Below are positions 24,096-36,059 of a stretch of 64,000 nt of DNA, one piece after another. Positions within the stretch are counted from its first letter, which is position 1, and the number at the start of each line of letters is the position of its first letter. Origin of the DNA: Dryococelus australis. Taxonomy: Eukaryota > Arthropoda > Insecta > Phasmatodea > Phasmatidae. The stretch covers positions 65,614,590 through 65,678,589 of the forward strand of contig CM057002.1 in assembly GCA_029891345.1 (NCBI GenBank). Reading direction: 5' to 3'. The notes under the pieces were generated by a model that searched no databases, was not told where the DNA came from, and saw nothing but the letters and a program-made list of their open reading frames with translations. The translations under genes were made by a program, and so were the position numbers.

Positions 24096-24156
24096 TTGCC
24101 GTCAGTCAAGCCATGCTCATCAAGAAAAGGCATTAACTTATTGCACAGCTTCCTTT

Positions 24157-24590
24157 TTAATGCAGAAATATCTGACTTGACTGAGACTTACAACATGAAA
24201 AAGACAAAATCATAAGGCCTGATTCAGCTATGCAGGTGCGAGGTTTCCCCTTAAACATGTTGATTGGAACGTATGACAACTGGGGAGGAAGTGCTACACA
24301 AAATACATCTCTCTCAATAGCTTGGGTCAGACAACTGAACCGTGTCACCAAATAATCTATGTCTTGACTCTGTGTCACAATTTCTAACATCATAGTTTTG
24401 TGTTCAAACAAGGCTTGGTCTAACTTCAGCAACACCCGGTAAACTCTACAGCAGCCAATGTCCTGTTGGCTCTCTCAGCCATGATGGATCCATCCACCAC
24501 AGATGGTGATCCAGCAGCTGGGCAGGTAGAAGACCATGCAAAGCACAATCTGTGGGATTGTCTTTGGATGGCACATGCTTCCATCACGAT
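24157..24590 (-). pseudogene. BEL/Pao pol fragment, 3' of reverse transcriptase
   Basis: The minus-strand frame contains 'DYLVTRFSCLTQAIERDVFC', which resembles the 'RFSSLTRL.RV.AYCLRF' segment of BEL/Pao pol before integrase. It lies downstream of the RT fragment in the expected order. The match is modest, frames are broken, and no catalytic motif is visible. Confidence 0.4.
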
Positions 24591-24854
24591 AGGTGTGTAA
24601 GAGTGAGTGAGTGACGAGATTTGGGCGGCTCCTAACATCAAGGTCTTGAGAGCCGGTGAGGGTGATGGGTATGGAGCAGCACCAGAATGAAGGGGCAGGG
24701 GAAACGGGAGATCCCAGAGAAAACACGCCGACCAACGCCATTGTCCGGCCACTAGCGAAAATCCGGTGACCCGGCCGGGGATTGAACCCGGTTCACCTTG
24801 GTGGGAGGCTAGCGTGCTAATCGCTCAGCCACCGTGGCCCCCAGGTGTGTAAGA
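24591..24854 (-). repeat. tRNA-derived SINE, copy 3, most complete, with 12-bp TSD
   Basis: The body (24603-24842) is flanked by AGGTGTGTAAGA at 24591-24602 and 24843-24854. Read on the minus strand, the tRNA-like head begins GGGGGCCACGG. It contains an A-box-like TGGCTGAGCGATTAGCACG and a B-box-like GGTTCAATCCCCGG. A roughly 160-base tRNA-unrelated body follows, and the tail is CACTCACTCA. It interrupts the BEL/Pao relic, so it is younger than that element. Being the best-preserved copy, it is the best guide to the family. Confidence 0.92.
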
Positions 24855-25603
24855 CGACTGTTGGCAACTGGTTTTCAAATGATGAATTTATCCGCATCAA
24901 AACAACTTGAGAATTTGTCCATGCAGTGATTAATAATAAGCACTGATAGGTCCCACCAGCAAGCTTGAGCAACCATGCTGACAATAGCGCACCAAACAGC
25001 TCCAAGCGAGACAATGACTGTACCTTGAGAAGTGCAACCTTTACACAGCAGACATGGAAGTTTTTTGTCTGAAGTCTCCAATGCTCTGCTAGATCAGGGG
25101 AAATGTAAGCATTTCAGTCAATGGTTTTCTTTTCATCCAGAGAATTTGTAAAAAAATGTTTAAATCAACATTAGGAGGGGACTGAGCCACCCTAAAGGGT
25201 TAAAAATTTGTGCAATTGCAGAGAGAATAGTTCATTTGGTGGCATGGTCAGAAATACCATAAATTCTATAAGCAAATGTGTCCAATACTGGGTTCCAGTG
25301 CAACACCAATAACTTGACCACAACTGTGGTGTTTCTACCATCAGGGGCTAATCGATCACAGTGAGTGAGGTTGTTACCCTTGAATTTGAAACAACCCTTG
25401 ACTAGACAGGAAATCTGTTCCCTTTGAACAGCCAATGCTGGGTCGATTGAATCTAATCCTGTGACAAAACTTTCAATATAAATGTTTGACTGTAAAACCC
25501 TAGAGGCAACAGGAAACATTACAGCATCATCCCTTGCTAGCCGATGTAATGAGCGAAGGGCCAAGTATTGAGACATAGATACCCTATACGTAACTGTTTT
25601 CAA
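24855..25603 (-). pseudogene. BEL/Pao reverse transcriptase relic
   Basis: The open part (25232-25603) reads 'QYLALRSLHRLARDDAVMFP', then 'RVLQSNIYIESFVTGLDS' and 'VVKLLVLHWNPVLDTFAY'. The next frame gives 'TILSAIAQIFNPLGWLSPL'. This order is diagnostic for BEL/Pao RT, where Y-V-D-D-V-L-T-G is the catalytic box. Here the box is Y-I-E-S (about 25469-25480), so both catalytic Asp residues are lost. A stop and frameshift lie at about 25230. Sequence related to RNase H may continue to the SINE insertion point. Confidence 0.85.
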
Positions 25604-25700
25604 GTGACAGTCCTCAAAAGGATCAGTATCTCAGAACTGTCAAAACAATTTGCTGCTAATCTTGGTAATCACAGTGCACAGAAATTTGATGATACATTCA

Positions 25701-26019
25701 TTTTATGTCAGCAGTAAATATCACTGCACGAACACAAAAACTTAATAATACATCCAGGATATCCGTCTGAAATTTCGAACCAGTCAGCAAATTGTCTTTC
25801 AATGACATTCCAGTCTATCCTTTGGCCAAAGCATTAAATACGATTCACAGCTTGGTGATGGAGCTCTCTGGCTTGATTATGGAGTGATGGGGAATATACC
25901 ATATTTATTGGAATACAAGACAATGTTTTCGTCCCTCAAATTATGTCTGAAATTTGCACTTCGCCTTGCATTCACATATAAAGAAAATTGGTTAAGGTAA
26001 ATCATTTTTAAAGCATTAA
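25701..26019. other. Unassigned
   Basis: ACCATATTTATTGGAATACA at 25899 looks like a transposon terminus, but no partner was found. Confidence 0.35.
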
Positions 26020-26360
26020 ATATTTAAACCAGTGTTGTTACAACACTCAATTCATGAATAAATGTTGTTCAAATTGTATTTAATAATATTTCGTACACCC
26101 ACAAAAGAACAGCTTAACAATTCCTGTGCTTAACTTCTTAGAACTAATTAAGTTTGTAAACACTGATGAACAGATGTTGTAGAAAAAAAAACAGAGAATA
26201 TTTTAACCAGAGTTCATAAAACACTAATATGTAAATAAATGTAACTGAGAATGTATTTAATAATATTTTCATACATCCTGAAATGATATCTCAAAAATTT
26301 CAGTACTTAATCTCTTAACACAAATGAAGTTTGTAAACACTGATGAACAGATATAAGAGA
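26020..26360. repeat. Tandem dimer of a roughly 170-bp unit
   Basis: Two diverged units, about 26020-26180 and 26205-26355. Each holds, in the same order, TTTAACCAG, a GTATTTAATAATATTT block and AAGTTTGTAAACACTGATGA followed by ACAGAT. Only two units are present. Confidence 0.7.
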
Positions 26361-26659
26361 CCATTTGAAATAACAATAGAACACTGTATGGTGAAGAAGG
26401 GCGCAATACATTCTTGTGACGAAACATCAAAATCTTGGAAAAGAGCACCACTTTTTGGTGGAACTGAAAATTATTAAACTTAAGTTCCCATAAATAAAGT
26501 TTGTATTGTATTGCTTGATTTTGTTCACCGTAGTATTTTCGTTACTCCCGTGTGTGAAAAATGGAACTTTAAAAGTGAAGTATTGCATGAAAGAAAATAA
26601 ATACACTATATTTATATTTATATTTGAGTTATGGTTACAAGTAGGTCACTAGGCTACCA

Positions 26660-26815
26660 AAAATATATAAAAGGACAGGAATTTAAGTGCTTACAGTCTA
26701 GTACTTGTTGACACACACACACACAAAGAAAGACAGCACATTTTTCACGCGGTTGCACGATTGCTACTGGCTTGGCCAACTTCATCAGGTGGCATGTTGT
26801 AGGACACTGCAATAT
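26660..26815 (-). repeat. Inverted-repeat partner 1 (hammerhead-like core)
   Basis: About 150 bases that match the reverse complement of 38425-38580. Shared blocks include AGGAATTT.AGT, a CA microsatellite, GACAGCACATTTTTCACGC or its variant, and TCAGGTGG. On the minus strand it carries CTGATGA (26782-26788) followed by a GTTGGC/GCCAGT hairpin. I infer the terminal or untranslated part of a retroelement. Confidence 0.6.
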
Positions 26816-26829
26816 GGTGGAAAAGCGCT

Positions 26830-27105
26830 GTAGGCAGTAAATCTAGTGATCAGGTGGTAAACTAAGGTGTAGAAGAATAATTGAAAATTTGCCAGTATAA
26901 CTGATGAATATGGTTTGGAGCTGTGATTATCTTATGAGTTACAGTTATAATGTCAAACACAACACACTACCGAGTGGCCAAGTACTCTGCTGCATTCTTG
27001 GGATTAACAATTAAAATTAATCATTAGAAATGTGTTTAACTTCTGACTTATTAGTTAATTTTAAAACTAATTAACTTCGAATCTCTAAAATATCTGGTTA
27101 ACAAT
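26830..27105. other. Unassigned, AT-rich
   Basis: Nothing recognised. Confidence 0.35.
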
Positions 27106-30020
27106 TAAAACTGACGCGTGCGCTATGGGTTAGCTACTGGGTGCGACTACCTTAGATGGTAGTGCAGTGACATTGACTATCCTATTAAGCCTAGCTTGGC
27201 GTACCACTGCGAATACTATTTGTTCTATTAGGCCAGTGCGGCGTAAGGGGGTTGGGTGTAGTATTAGGCCGCTTGGGGTAGGTTTGCTACAGGCTGTAAG
27301 GGAGTCAAACCCCATGGTGAGGCGGATAGACATGCCTGCCCGTCTAGGGAGCTCGATCCTCCTCACTATCAGGGTTGCCAAAATATCAGATGCCAGCAAT
27401 ACAAAATGGGTGAAATGAAGTGAAGGTTAACCTGAAGTGGTGGTGGGACTGCATGGTCTGGCGGACAAGATCTTAACGAGATGAGTAGATTGGCATGACG
27501 GGACAAAATCTGCATCTGAAAGCACTGCACGGGGTCTGTTGTCTGGCTGGGCCGGGAGTTGAACTCGGGACTACTTTTCCCGATGCAAGTTTGATTGAGC
27601 AAAATTTAGGGAGCATGGTGCCTTCTGGGTGAGTCACTCTAATTACTCGACCAGACTGCAGTTTATTTTTATTACTTGTGGTTTTGGGATGTAGCCTAGT
27701 GGGGTTGTCACAGGGGTTAGTCTCATCCTCCTGAGCAAGTAACTTTATTTGTTCCTCATATTCAGTCATTGGGTAACCTGCCCACTGACCACCGAGTACG
27801 TCATCTAAGGGAGAGGCCATCTCAAGGGGAATACACGGAGAAATAGGCCGTGGAACTGGGTCTTGGCACACAAGTTGAGGTTAGCCCTCAGTTGTAGAAC
27901 TGACTGTAGCATGTGCTACGGCACGATGTTCCCTACGTCATTGTTTGCTCTGAATACCACCTTTACTGATATACATCTGATTGCTACTATTACACAAGGT
28001 TGGAACAAGGGGTTTATTAACTACAAGTAATGGTACACAAAGGAATAAATTTGACGGCATGGTTTATTAAGCGATTCATCCCTGGAGAGAACCACCGAAA
28101 GATATTTCGTACAATAAAAAAAAATTGCTATAGCAAAACGCTGGGGAAAATTATAATATATAATAATGTGAGCGACGGGGTCAGGCAAAGGTGAGACTGA
28201 GATGGGGCAAGCTATAGCAATGCAACTTAATGGTGGCTAAGAAAATCAAAATATATAGAAATGCAACTTTTACAGCGGCTCAGATTTTGGGTGTGGGGGG
28301 AAACTAATCCGGTATGCAATACGAAAGCGAGGGCTCGTTACCGCGGGCTCAAAGGAAGTTGACTGTGGTAAGAATTACCGTGTTTAAGGCTGGGTCTACC
28401 TGTAACTGAAGTAGGTGTCTCACTTGCAGGTCTTCGGTGACGTGCAGATCTTGAAAGAAGGAGTCTTCGCAGACTGACGATTGCCTTAAAGTGCAGGTTA
28501 AGGTAGGAAGGTTTAAGGTAGGATTCAGAATGCCCTTGGTCATGCAGACACGAAAGTCTTCACAGACTGGGTAAGCGGAGAGTCCTCGCAGACTAAGGAG
28601 GTGAGCAGAAAGAGTCCTTACAAACTCGAGGATATGTAAGTCCTCGTGGACTGAGGAGGTTAAGAAAGAGTCTTTGCAGACTCAGGGTAGGCCGGGAGTC
28701 TTTGCAAACTGGTGGTGAGCTCGCATCCTCTTCGGTCGCCGAACCCGTCGCATCTGTCGGGGCTGGCTGCTGGGATTGTATTTATACTAAAATTTTGGTT
28801 ATCAGCAGTTCTTCGTGGTGCGGAGAGTAGCGTAGCCTTTCACCACCAGGTTGCATTTATTGGGGGTGCAGATGCCCTGTGCTTTTCTTATCGCCCCGCG
28901 TGGAGGCGATGACATTTAAAACCCATCTGAGGCAGGCTGGTCATGACATCACAAGGTCACGGGGTGCTGCCCTCTCTCAAGATTGTAGGAACTTCTGGAG
29001 CTAGCCACGAGTAGTAGAATTCTCAACAATATTTATTCAAATCGCAGACGTGCCTTTTGCATGCGTAAATCTGGGTGGGTAATGGGTATTGTAATTATGC
29101 ACAAAATTTACAATGATGTAATCGGCTACCCAGGCTTGTGGGCTTTATTAGCGCAATATATTTATTCTGGTTTGCCACTTATATATTCCGCCCCTGAGCA
29201 CACGTGGCTTGTAGATGGGGCGAAGTCGTCCGTAGAGCGTGCATTCTCACTGTGAAATCTGTTGTTGGCAGTAAAGCAGTATTTCTCGCTGCTAGTTTAG
29301 CCCGTTGAGGTATAACTGACATACCAGGGTACTCACTCACAGATCTCCTGGCCTCTGGTGTAGAGAGAGGTCGACTGAGACCAGCAGTCGTCTGAGTGGT
29401 GCTATCTCATGAGTTGCCATACGGAGAGGTCAGATATCTCTGGCTCCAATTGACGGCTGTACTGCTTCCACAAAATGAGTTGGCAATACCCAACCTGGTG
29501 TCACGTCCAGTGACTAGGACACGAACTGCAGGACCTGTCTAGATTCCAAGCCTAGTGTGCAAGGTGAAATAAATGGGAGTGATGTCTGAAGAGGACTGCC
29601 TCTCCAGGTGACGGGCGATCCAAGCTCATTCTCGTGGAATTGTCTCCACCAAGTGTGACGAAGTTGTTAGTGCACACTCCCTTAGCAGTAAAGAACTCCT
29701 CCTTTCTCTCTTCCCTTCGAGCGCCATGCCTCTCCCCAAATGGCATAGAGGCAGTATTGACACTTAACTTACTTTCAGTCGGTGCAAGCAATTTATAGTA
29801 CTCTAAGTGTAGAGTCCAACAGCAGTTGATGGCGTGAACCCTGTGCTACTACAACTACAATTCTGCACCTTGGCGCACAAACCTAGAGCGGTGGGTCGTA
29901 TGTGAAGTCTTCCTACTACTGTCGGGGTATTGTCCAGCAACAGTCAGGCCACCAGTTCCAGGCAAAATACCCCTGCCAGGACCCACCGCGCTTCGGTTAG
30001 CGATACAACCTGAGGTGGCT
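27106..30020. mobile_element. GC-rich retroelement-like block, unclassified
   Basis: About 2.9 kb whose GC content and scattered frames on both strands resemble the degenerate LTR-retroelement blocks elsewhere. TGACGCGTGC near 27113 is also found at 37147 and, as TGACGCATGC, at 62309. The longest frame (27473-27871, minus) shows no domain I recognise. A palindrome array lies at 28462-28710. Classification as a retroelement is inference only. Confidence 0.4.
28462..28710. repeat. Array of seven 14-bp imperfect palindromes
   Basis: Variants of AGTCYTYGCAGACT start at 28462, 28555, 28581, 28613, 28639, 28669 and 28697. The last six are spaced 26-32 bases apart, with spacers rich in GAGGAGGTAAG-like sequence. 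The copy at 28639 (AGTCCTCGTGGACT) is a clean inverted repeat. This could be a minisatellite, an array of protein-binding sites or an LTR enhancer; it is not a CRISPR array. Confidence 0.8.
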
Positions 30021-30789
30021 GTCCAAAAAAATTATGAGTTTAAAAAAACCTGAAGAAAATATATAGATATAATTTTTAATTAATTTTTGTTGTGATGTGT
30101 TGCTGACATGAATACTTAGAAAATTAATGGTGACAACTTATGTATTTGTGTTTGTACTTGTATTCTTTGGTTTTGTTAAGAACACTTGACTAATGGTGTT
30201 ACACATGTCTTTTCTCATTATAAAAAGTATAATATGATTATAAAAATGTTTTGGGATCATGAAGTTAAGTTGTTTTTGTGAATAACTACGGTATATAAAA
30301 CTGAACGGTAAATGATAATGAGTTGTTTGTCAGAATATGAAATGTAACTTTTTTTGTTTTGTGTAACTACAGGGACTGAGTTATGTTATTTTAAGTAGAG
30401 TATGACATAGAAGCGATGAATATAAATAAGTGTGTTTGCTTTTCAGATTTTAAAAAGTTTAAATTTTAGCAACAATTTTGAAAATTTGTAGTAAGTTTTG
30501 AAAAATACAATAGACGTTACTATCAGGTTTTAAAGAGTAGAGTAATACAAAAGTAAGAAAATTTAAAAATAAATGAAAATATTTTACAAAGTGAATAACA
30601 AGTATTTGACAACATTGTATGTTACATCAAAAAAAAAAAATATATAAAAAGTTTATTGAAAATAAAATGTTGACATGCAGTAATTAATTGGAATTGAATA
30701 AGAACGAGTTGAAATTATGAAGTGGTTGCTCCTAAAGTGTATGTTGTCCTTGGATTTTAGCATGAAGCGCAAGTTTTGGGTGGGACAGG
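30021..30789. other. AT-rich, unassigned
   Basis: Very AT-rich, with homopolymer A and T runs; no supported features. Confidence 0.5.
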
Positions 30790-33700
30790 TCAGAGGACAG
30801 GGGCGTATTCTCCATGAATGCAAGGCATGCAGAGCATGCTTAAATAAAATTTAAACGTGAACATATTTCCTAACCATATTTCCTTCCATTTGTCTTTGAA
30901 ATTAAAATGAATTTCCATTTCCCCGCTACGTACACATTGAACTGGGATGCACGCCTCTCTTTTTCTAATAGTTCCTGGAAACATCACAGCAAGGCGCTGA
31001 GGCGTGTCGCGCGATGCGTGTTTTGATAATCAATCGTAATAGTTCCCTAAAACGTCTAGGCATAGTACTGTGGTATTCTCAACATTCGTTCAGCTAGTGT
31101 AACATCACCACAGCAAGCTCGTGCGATACATGAGTGAATGCATGCACAAGGAGACATTGCATTCAGCGTGCTAGCGAGTGATTTTACATATCTTTATTCA
31201 ATTTTTAGTGACTGATGGGTTGAGTATGTTACGTTACATTTGAGTTAGTAATATAAACAGTACATTCACAAGATGAATGAGGACTGTAAGAGAGATATTG
31301 CAAAATGTGTGATTAATAAATCTTTCCAGTTATGCTCATTTAGTGAGAAGTTAGAACTTGTTAAAAATGGGAGACCTATACCTGCTCTCAGTAATTTAAA
31401 GACAGAAAACAAAGTCAGAAACTTTGTAAGAACATTTAATCCTGACCTTTACAAAAAAAAACAGTTTGGTTGTGTGGGAGCGAAACAATGTGTAAACTCT
31501 TCTGTTGGCCATGTTTCCTTTTTGGAAAGGATAAATCTCCCTGGAACAGTAAAGATCGTGGTTATTCAGGCCTCAATAATTTTCACACTGCAATTTCTAG
31601 GCATGAAAAATCTGAATCTCATATCCATGCTTGGATAGCCCTAGGCACGTTTGGTAAAAGTAGGATCAATTTGGAATTGGATGAACAGAAACGTGCAAGT
31701 ATTTTCAAACATAATGAAACAGCAAAACAGAACCGAGAAATACTTAAGAGATTGATTGCAGTCACATGTTTTTTGGGGCAACAAGAATTATCATTTAGAG
31801 GACATCGGGAAAGCTGCAATTCTAACAATCAAGGAAATTATGTAGAATTAATTCATTTGTTGGCCGAGTTTGATTGCAAATTGAGAGTCCACTTATCTAC
31901 AGGCTCTGTGTTTACTGGTTTATCTTTGCTGGTAATTCAATATGATTTAATTCAAAGTGTTCATGCAGTTATGCTCTCAGAGATAAAAAATCAGATTAAG
32001 GAAGCAACATTTGCTGCTATTTTACTTGATGAAACATCCGATGTCCCGAATTTTTCACAGTTATGTACTGTATTCAAATATGTGTACAAGGGACAGATCT
32101 GTGAAAGATTTGTAGGTTTTAGTTATGTCAGTAGTTATAGGTCAGCGGAAGCCCTAGCAAAACTTGCAATCGAGCGACTTGAAGAATTTGAATGTAAAGA
32201 GAAAGTGGTAGGGCAGACATATGATGGAGCGGCCGTCATGGCCGGACACTTGAATGGCGTGCAAGCAAAAGTAAGAGAAGTGATTCCTCATGCCATATTT
32301 GTACATTGTTATGCTCAAAAGTTGAATTTGGTGTTATCACAGGCAGTATCTTGTATTAGTGCGTGTAGAGTGTTCTTTGCTAACCTTACTGGTTTTGTAC
32401 ATTTTTTTGTCCATTCCTAAAAAAGAACAAACTTATTAGACACAATAGTGAAAAAGAGATTTCCAAAGCATGCACCAACAAGATGGAGTTACTCAAGTCG
32501 CTTGGTGGAAACTGTTGCAGATCACAAGATAGAACTGATCTTTACAAGTACATTTTGGAAAATCCAGAAAACTGGGACACAGCTGCTATAAATGAATCTC
32601 GTGGATTTCTTACGATGTTAAGAGATTTTAAATTTAACTTCCTCTTGTGTTTATTCAAAGAATTATTTTCACTGACAGACATTGTGTTTACCACTGTGCA
32701 ATCAAAAGCCTTAGACATTACATTTTGCAGCAAAGAAGTGGATGACTTGAAGGAAAAGTTACGACGCCAAGAGATTGGACGGTTTTTGATCAAATATGGT
32801 CCAAAGCTGAAAGTGTATGTGATGCTTCAATGAAAAGAAGAAAGGGAAAATGCACAGAAACTACTGTAAAAGACGAGTTCAGGAGAATGTATCTTGACAT
32901 TTTACACACTATAATCACGCAGCTGAACATTAGGTTTGATTCGTTGCCTGATTTAAAGTTCGTTGAAATTTTTTATTCAAAAAATTTCTTAACCTTTGCA
33001 GATGTGTTTCCCGAGGAGGCATTTAAAAAATTAAGGTCACTTTATGGGAAGTACTGTTAGGTTAAAGTCGGAATTGAGCGCTATGTTTACATCACAACAT
33101 TTTCAGGCAAAAACTGTGCAGGAAATGCAATGTTTCCTGTACCAAAATGAACTTCAAAATAGACTTCCAGAGCTCTATAAACTCTGTGAATTAGTTTTAA
33201 CTATACCTGCACATCGTCGTCTGTAGAACGTTCGTTTTCCACACTTAAACAAATAAAATTCTTCATTAGGAATGTCCAAGGACAACGTCGTCTGTATGCA
33301 CTCTCCATCATGACCATAGAACAGGATCTGTTGGTAAAGATGAAAGCTCGCAACTCATTTTTTGATGAGGAGTTCTGCAAGAAGAATCGCAAAGCAGAGT
33401 TTCACTACAAATAAAAACATGGTGAGTGAGTGTGATTAGTGAATCCATGTGATGTAGATAATTTTTAAGAGAGGTTACTCAGAATATTGTGATTTTATAT
33501 GCTGAATTGATTTTATTTCATGTTATTTGGTAATTTAAAACTTAAGTTTGCATGTTCGTGTTACTTTTGCATTGAATATATTTTCGTGTTGAATTAATGA
33601 ACAAATTACAAACAAATGATAAATGTTACAGCGGAAATCATTCTTGAAAACTTAACATTTAAGAGCAAATTATGTTTTGGGAACTTTCAGAAATAATTTT

Positions 33701-34510
33701 ACTTATGTTTTTAGACAAGCAACTATTAACATTTTTAAAGAGATTTTAAATTATTCTTGTTACCAAGCAGAAATGTAACTTTGCTTCATCACTAATTCAA
33801 GTGACTGACTTACAAGCGATTTTAAGTGTTTTGTGACTTTTGGGTTTATTTTTTAATGAATTTTAAACTTTTCTACCTATAATAATTATTTTTTATTTGG
33901 TCAGCGAATCTTGCTATTTGACATCTGGATTTAAGTTTTTTATTTCTCTCATGGAACATTAAAATGTTTATTTAAAAATTGGCTACATGACTTTTTTTAA
34001 TTGGTCCCTGCACTAAAACTACACGTTAACCTAAGCATTAGAGTTTTATTCTTTTCTTCATCTTACATGCTGAAGTGTCTTGTCTATGATTTGTCTTGAT
34101 TTTAAGTGTCATTTATGATTTTATTTACAGTTTAATTTGGTTCAGTGATTCGTGTCGAGCTATTTGAGTGTGTTGATTTAGATATTTTTGTATTACTTCA
34201 CTACTTCAGTCTTCATCAGGAATGACACTTGACAGTTTACAGATCTTGTACACTTCACGTACACCTATGTGAGGGTATTACCATAATCTGGAGAAGCTTT
34301 TGAGCTTTATCCAGGCATAGTAATTTTAAGGTTAGAGATTATCTTGTGACCCAGATGAAAGTAAGAGTGAGAGGAAAAAGGTATTAAAAAACTTAAATAT
34401 TTCCAGCTGTTCTTATTACTATTTATTTCCTCTGTGCTAAGTGAAGTGCCAAAGCAAGTTTCATGTTGCATGCCTTGCCAAAATTCTCAGGATACGTCCC
34501 TGTCAGAGGC
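30790..34510 (+). mobile_element. Full-length hAT transposon with TIRs and 8-bp TSD
   Basis: The element spans 30798-34502 (3705 bp). It starts CAGGGGCGTATTCTCC and its other end read on the minus strand is CAGGGACGTATCCTGAG; both ends also carry GCAAGGCATGC further in. It is flanked by TCAGAGGA (30790-30797) and TCAGAGGC (34503-34510), an 8-bp duplication with one mismatch. The transposase lies centrally in the plus orientation with about 475 bases of 5' and 1.1 kb of 3' non-coding sequence. Confidence 0.93.
31273..33413 (+). pseudogene. hAT transposase (TTF zinc finger / DUF4371 / hAT C-terminal dimerisation type), frameshifted
   Basis: The coding order is intact. An N-terminal segment reads 'FSEKLELVKNGRPIPALSN' and 'VRTFNPDLYKK'. 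A frameshift at an A9 run near 31455 leads to a TTF-type finger, 'CWPCFLFGKD' with 'NFHTAISRHEKSESH'. A DUF4371-like catalytic region follows (31470-32420), with 'ILLDETSDVPNFSQLCTVFK' and 'GQTYDGAAVMAGHLNGVQ'. After further frameshifts come 'MYLDILHTIITQLNIRFDSL' (32899) and the dimerisation end 'SVERSFSTLKQIKFFIRN' to 'FFDEEFCKKN', stop at about 33411. I count at least four frame changes. It looks like the ZMYM1/'zinc finger MYM-type 1-like' branch of hAT proteins. Decay is modest compared with other elements here. Confidence 0.9.
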
Positions 34511-34829
34511 CTCTTTTTTCTCAGCACTGGCCTAATAAAGATTAAAAGGTTTAAAGTAAATAAGGCGGTGGCTTTTAGTAAGTTGTTGGGCAGACCTTGG
34601 TCCCCTTTTTTTAGATGATGTGTGCTGATTCGAACAAGGAATTAAAGTAATAATGAGCATACCTAGAAAGATCATGGTAGATATAGTATATACACCCTCT
34701 AACTTAGCTGAAAACTTTAAAAATTACAACTGTTTTGTTAAAACTAAACAGAATACGATTGGATGAAATAAAAACTATATTTTCCTTGTTAATACGAATG
34801 AATACTGTGAACCATATTTTACACCTCCT
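34511..34829. other. Unassigned
   Basis: Short AT-rich gap between the hAT element and a Gypsy fragment; nothing recognised. Confidence 0.4.
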
Positions 34830-35163
34830 AATGCCAAACCAGCGAGCCTACCTGACAACCCCCGACCAAAGGGTCCAGCTGGCCCAGTCAGACCACTCAC
34901 TCACTCCAGGCAGAAGGAAAAATAAGGCTTGTCGTCTGGATGGGAAATATAACCACCGCCAAGGAGTTCCTAGTGGACCTACAGGTAGAAGTAGAAGTGA
35001 TCTCGGGGCAGCCCTGGCTGCAAGGTGGCAGTGCGTGATAGATTATGGGCAGTGCCACACTTGTGTTGGAGATAGCGAACGCCTGAAAATCAGCTGGGGA
35101 TGCAACCAAGGTGTCTCAACACCTTCTCCTGTGGTGACCCACGAGGGGTTTACAAGTACCTAA
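34830..35163 (+). pseudogene. Gypsy protease-region fragment
   Basis: A plus-strand frame reads 'VWMGNITTAKEFLVDLQVEV', 'VISGQPWLQGGSA' and 'DYGQCHTCVGDSERLKI'. The pattern matches the C-terminal half of retroelement aspartic proteases just before RT ('EF.V......DVILGMDWL....A.ID'). The catalytic DSG/DTG segment is not seen. At least one frame change is needed. It ends abruptly in AT-rich DNA. Confidence 0.65.
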
Positions 35164-36059
35164 CAAGCAAAACACTTCCAATACTAGTAATCAGCTTATT
35201 AGGGAAAACCAATTAAGAGATTATAAACAAATAATTAACCTTCATTGAATTTATATTTGCAAATCAGAGAACTCGTGACTGTGTTTATTTTTCAAATAGC
35301 AACCTGGTTTCATATATTGACAATATAAAAAAAAACCCTATTATTCACATCAATAATAAATGCTGCAAAAAGCTTACACATTAAAATAACAATAATAATA
35401 TATCTAAGACACACTCCCGCACGAGCCAGTTAAGGCAGTACAAAATAACAGGAAATAATTTTCCATAATTAAAAATTACAAGTGTACCTAACGCTGGCCA
35501 ACACTCCTGCTTACCAAAGGCGCATAGGAGGCACGACTAAAAAAGTTTCACAAACATAATTAAAACCATAAAGAAGAATATCAGGTACTCATTAACGGTT
35601 GCATTCAACCGCTCTTTGCACTCACAACCACTGTGATGACTACGACTATCGTTAATATATTAGAACCTTTCATAATTTAAATATTGCAAACATGAACATG
35701 TAATACATTTCTTAAGTATTTTGTAGACAGCATGGATTGGGCAAATTCAAAAAGGCGCAAGGCAGCCTAAGTAAAATGAAGCACTGGACTCACTGTAAGG
35801 GTGATTAAAACCCTTTTAATCAAACTGAAATAGCTGCGCTTCAAATTGGATCTGCAAACCAGGAACACACTATCACCACAACTGCCTTGATGTAAAAATA
35901 AACCCTGCAACAGCATACTGGCATTATCCCAAAATGAACTTCACATAACATTTTGAAACAGCAAAGGATAACTTATGTGAACCCCCCAGTGATCAAGCTG
36001 CACCATTCGACAGGCCAAGGTGACAACATCGCTCACAACGATGATATCATAATCTGTTT
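35164..36059. other. Unassigned, AT-rich
   Basis: No supported coding or RNA features. Confidence 0.4.

Larger units (their letters stand above)
23677..25700 (-). mobile_element. BEL/Pao LTR-retrotransposon relic
   Basis: Minus-strand pol remnants at 24855-25603 (reverse transcriptase) and probable later pol sequence at 24157-24590, split by SINE copy 3 and by a C19 run at 24077-24095. No LTRs were recognised. The limits are approximate and the left part is assigned mainly by continuity. Confidence 0.7.

Noticed and set aside
24033-24215. Frame with a proline run
   Set aside because: The prolines come from the C19 homopolymer; no other support.
24760-24842. tRNA gene on the minus strand
   Set aside because: A and B boxes are present, but the sequence is the head of a SINE with a target-site duplication and a tRNA-unrelated body.
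25899-25925. Terminal-repeat-like ACCATATTTATTGGAATACA
   Set aside because: No matching inverted end or target duplication found nearby.
28462-28710. CRISPR-like array of short palindromes with spacers
   Set aside because: The repeats are only 14 bases and degenerate, spacers resemble one another, there are no cas genes, and the DNA is eukaryotic.
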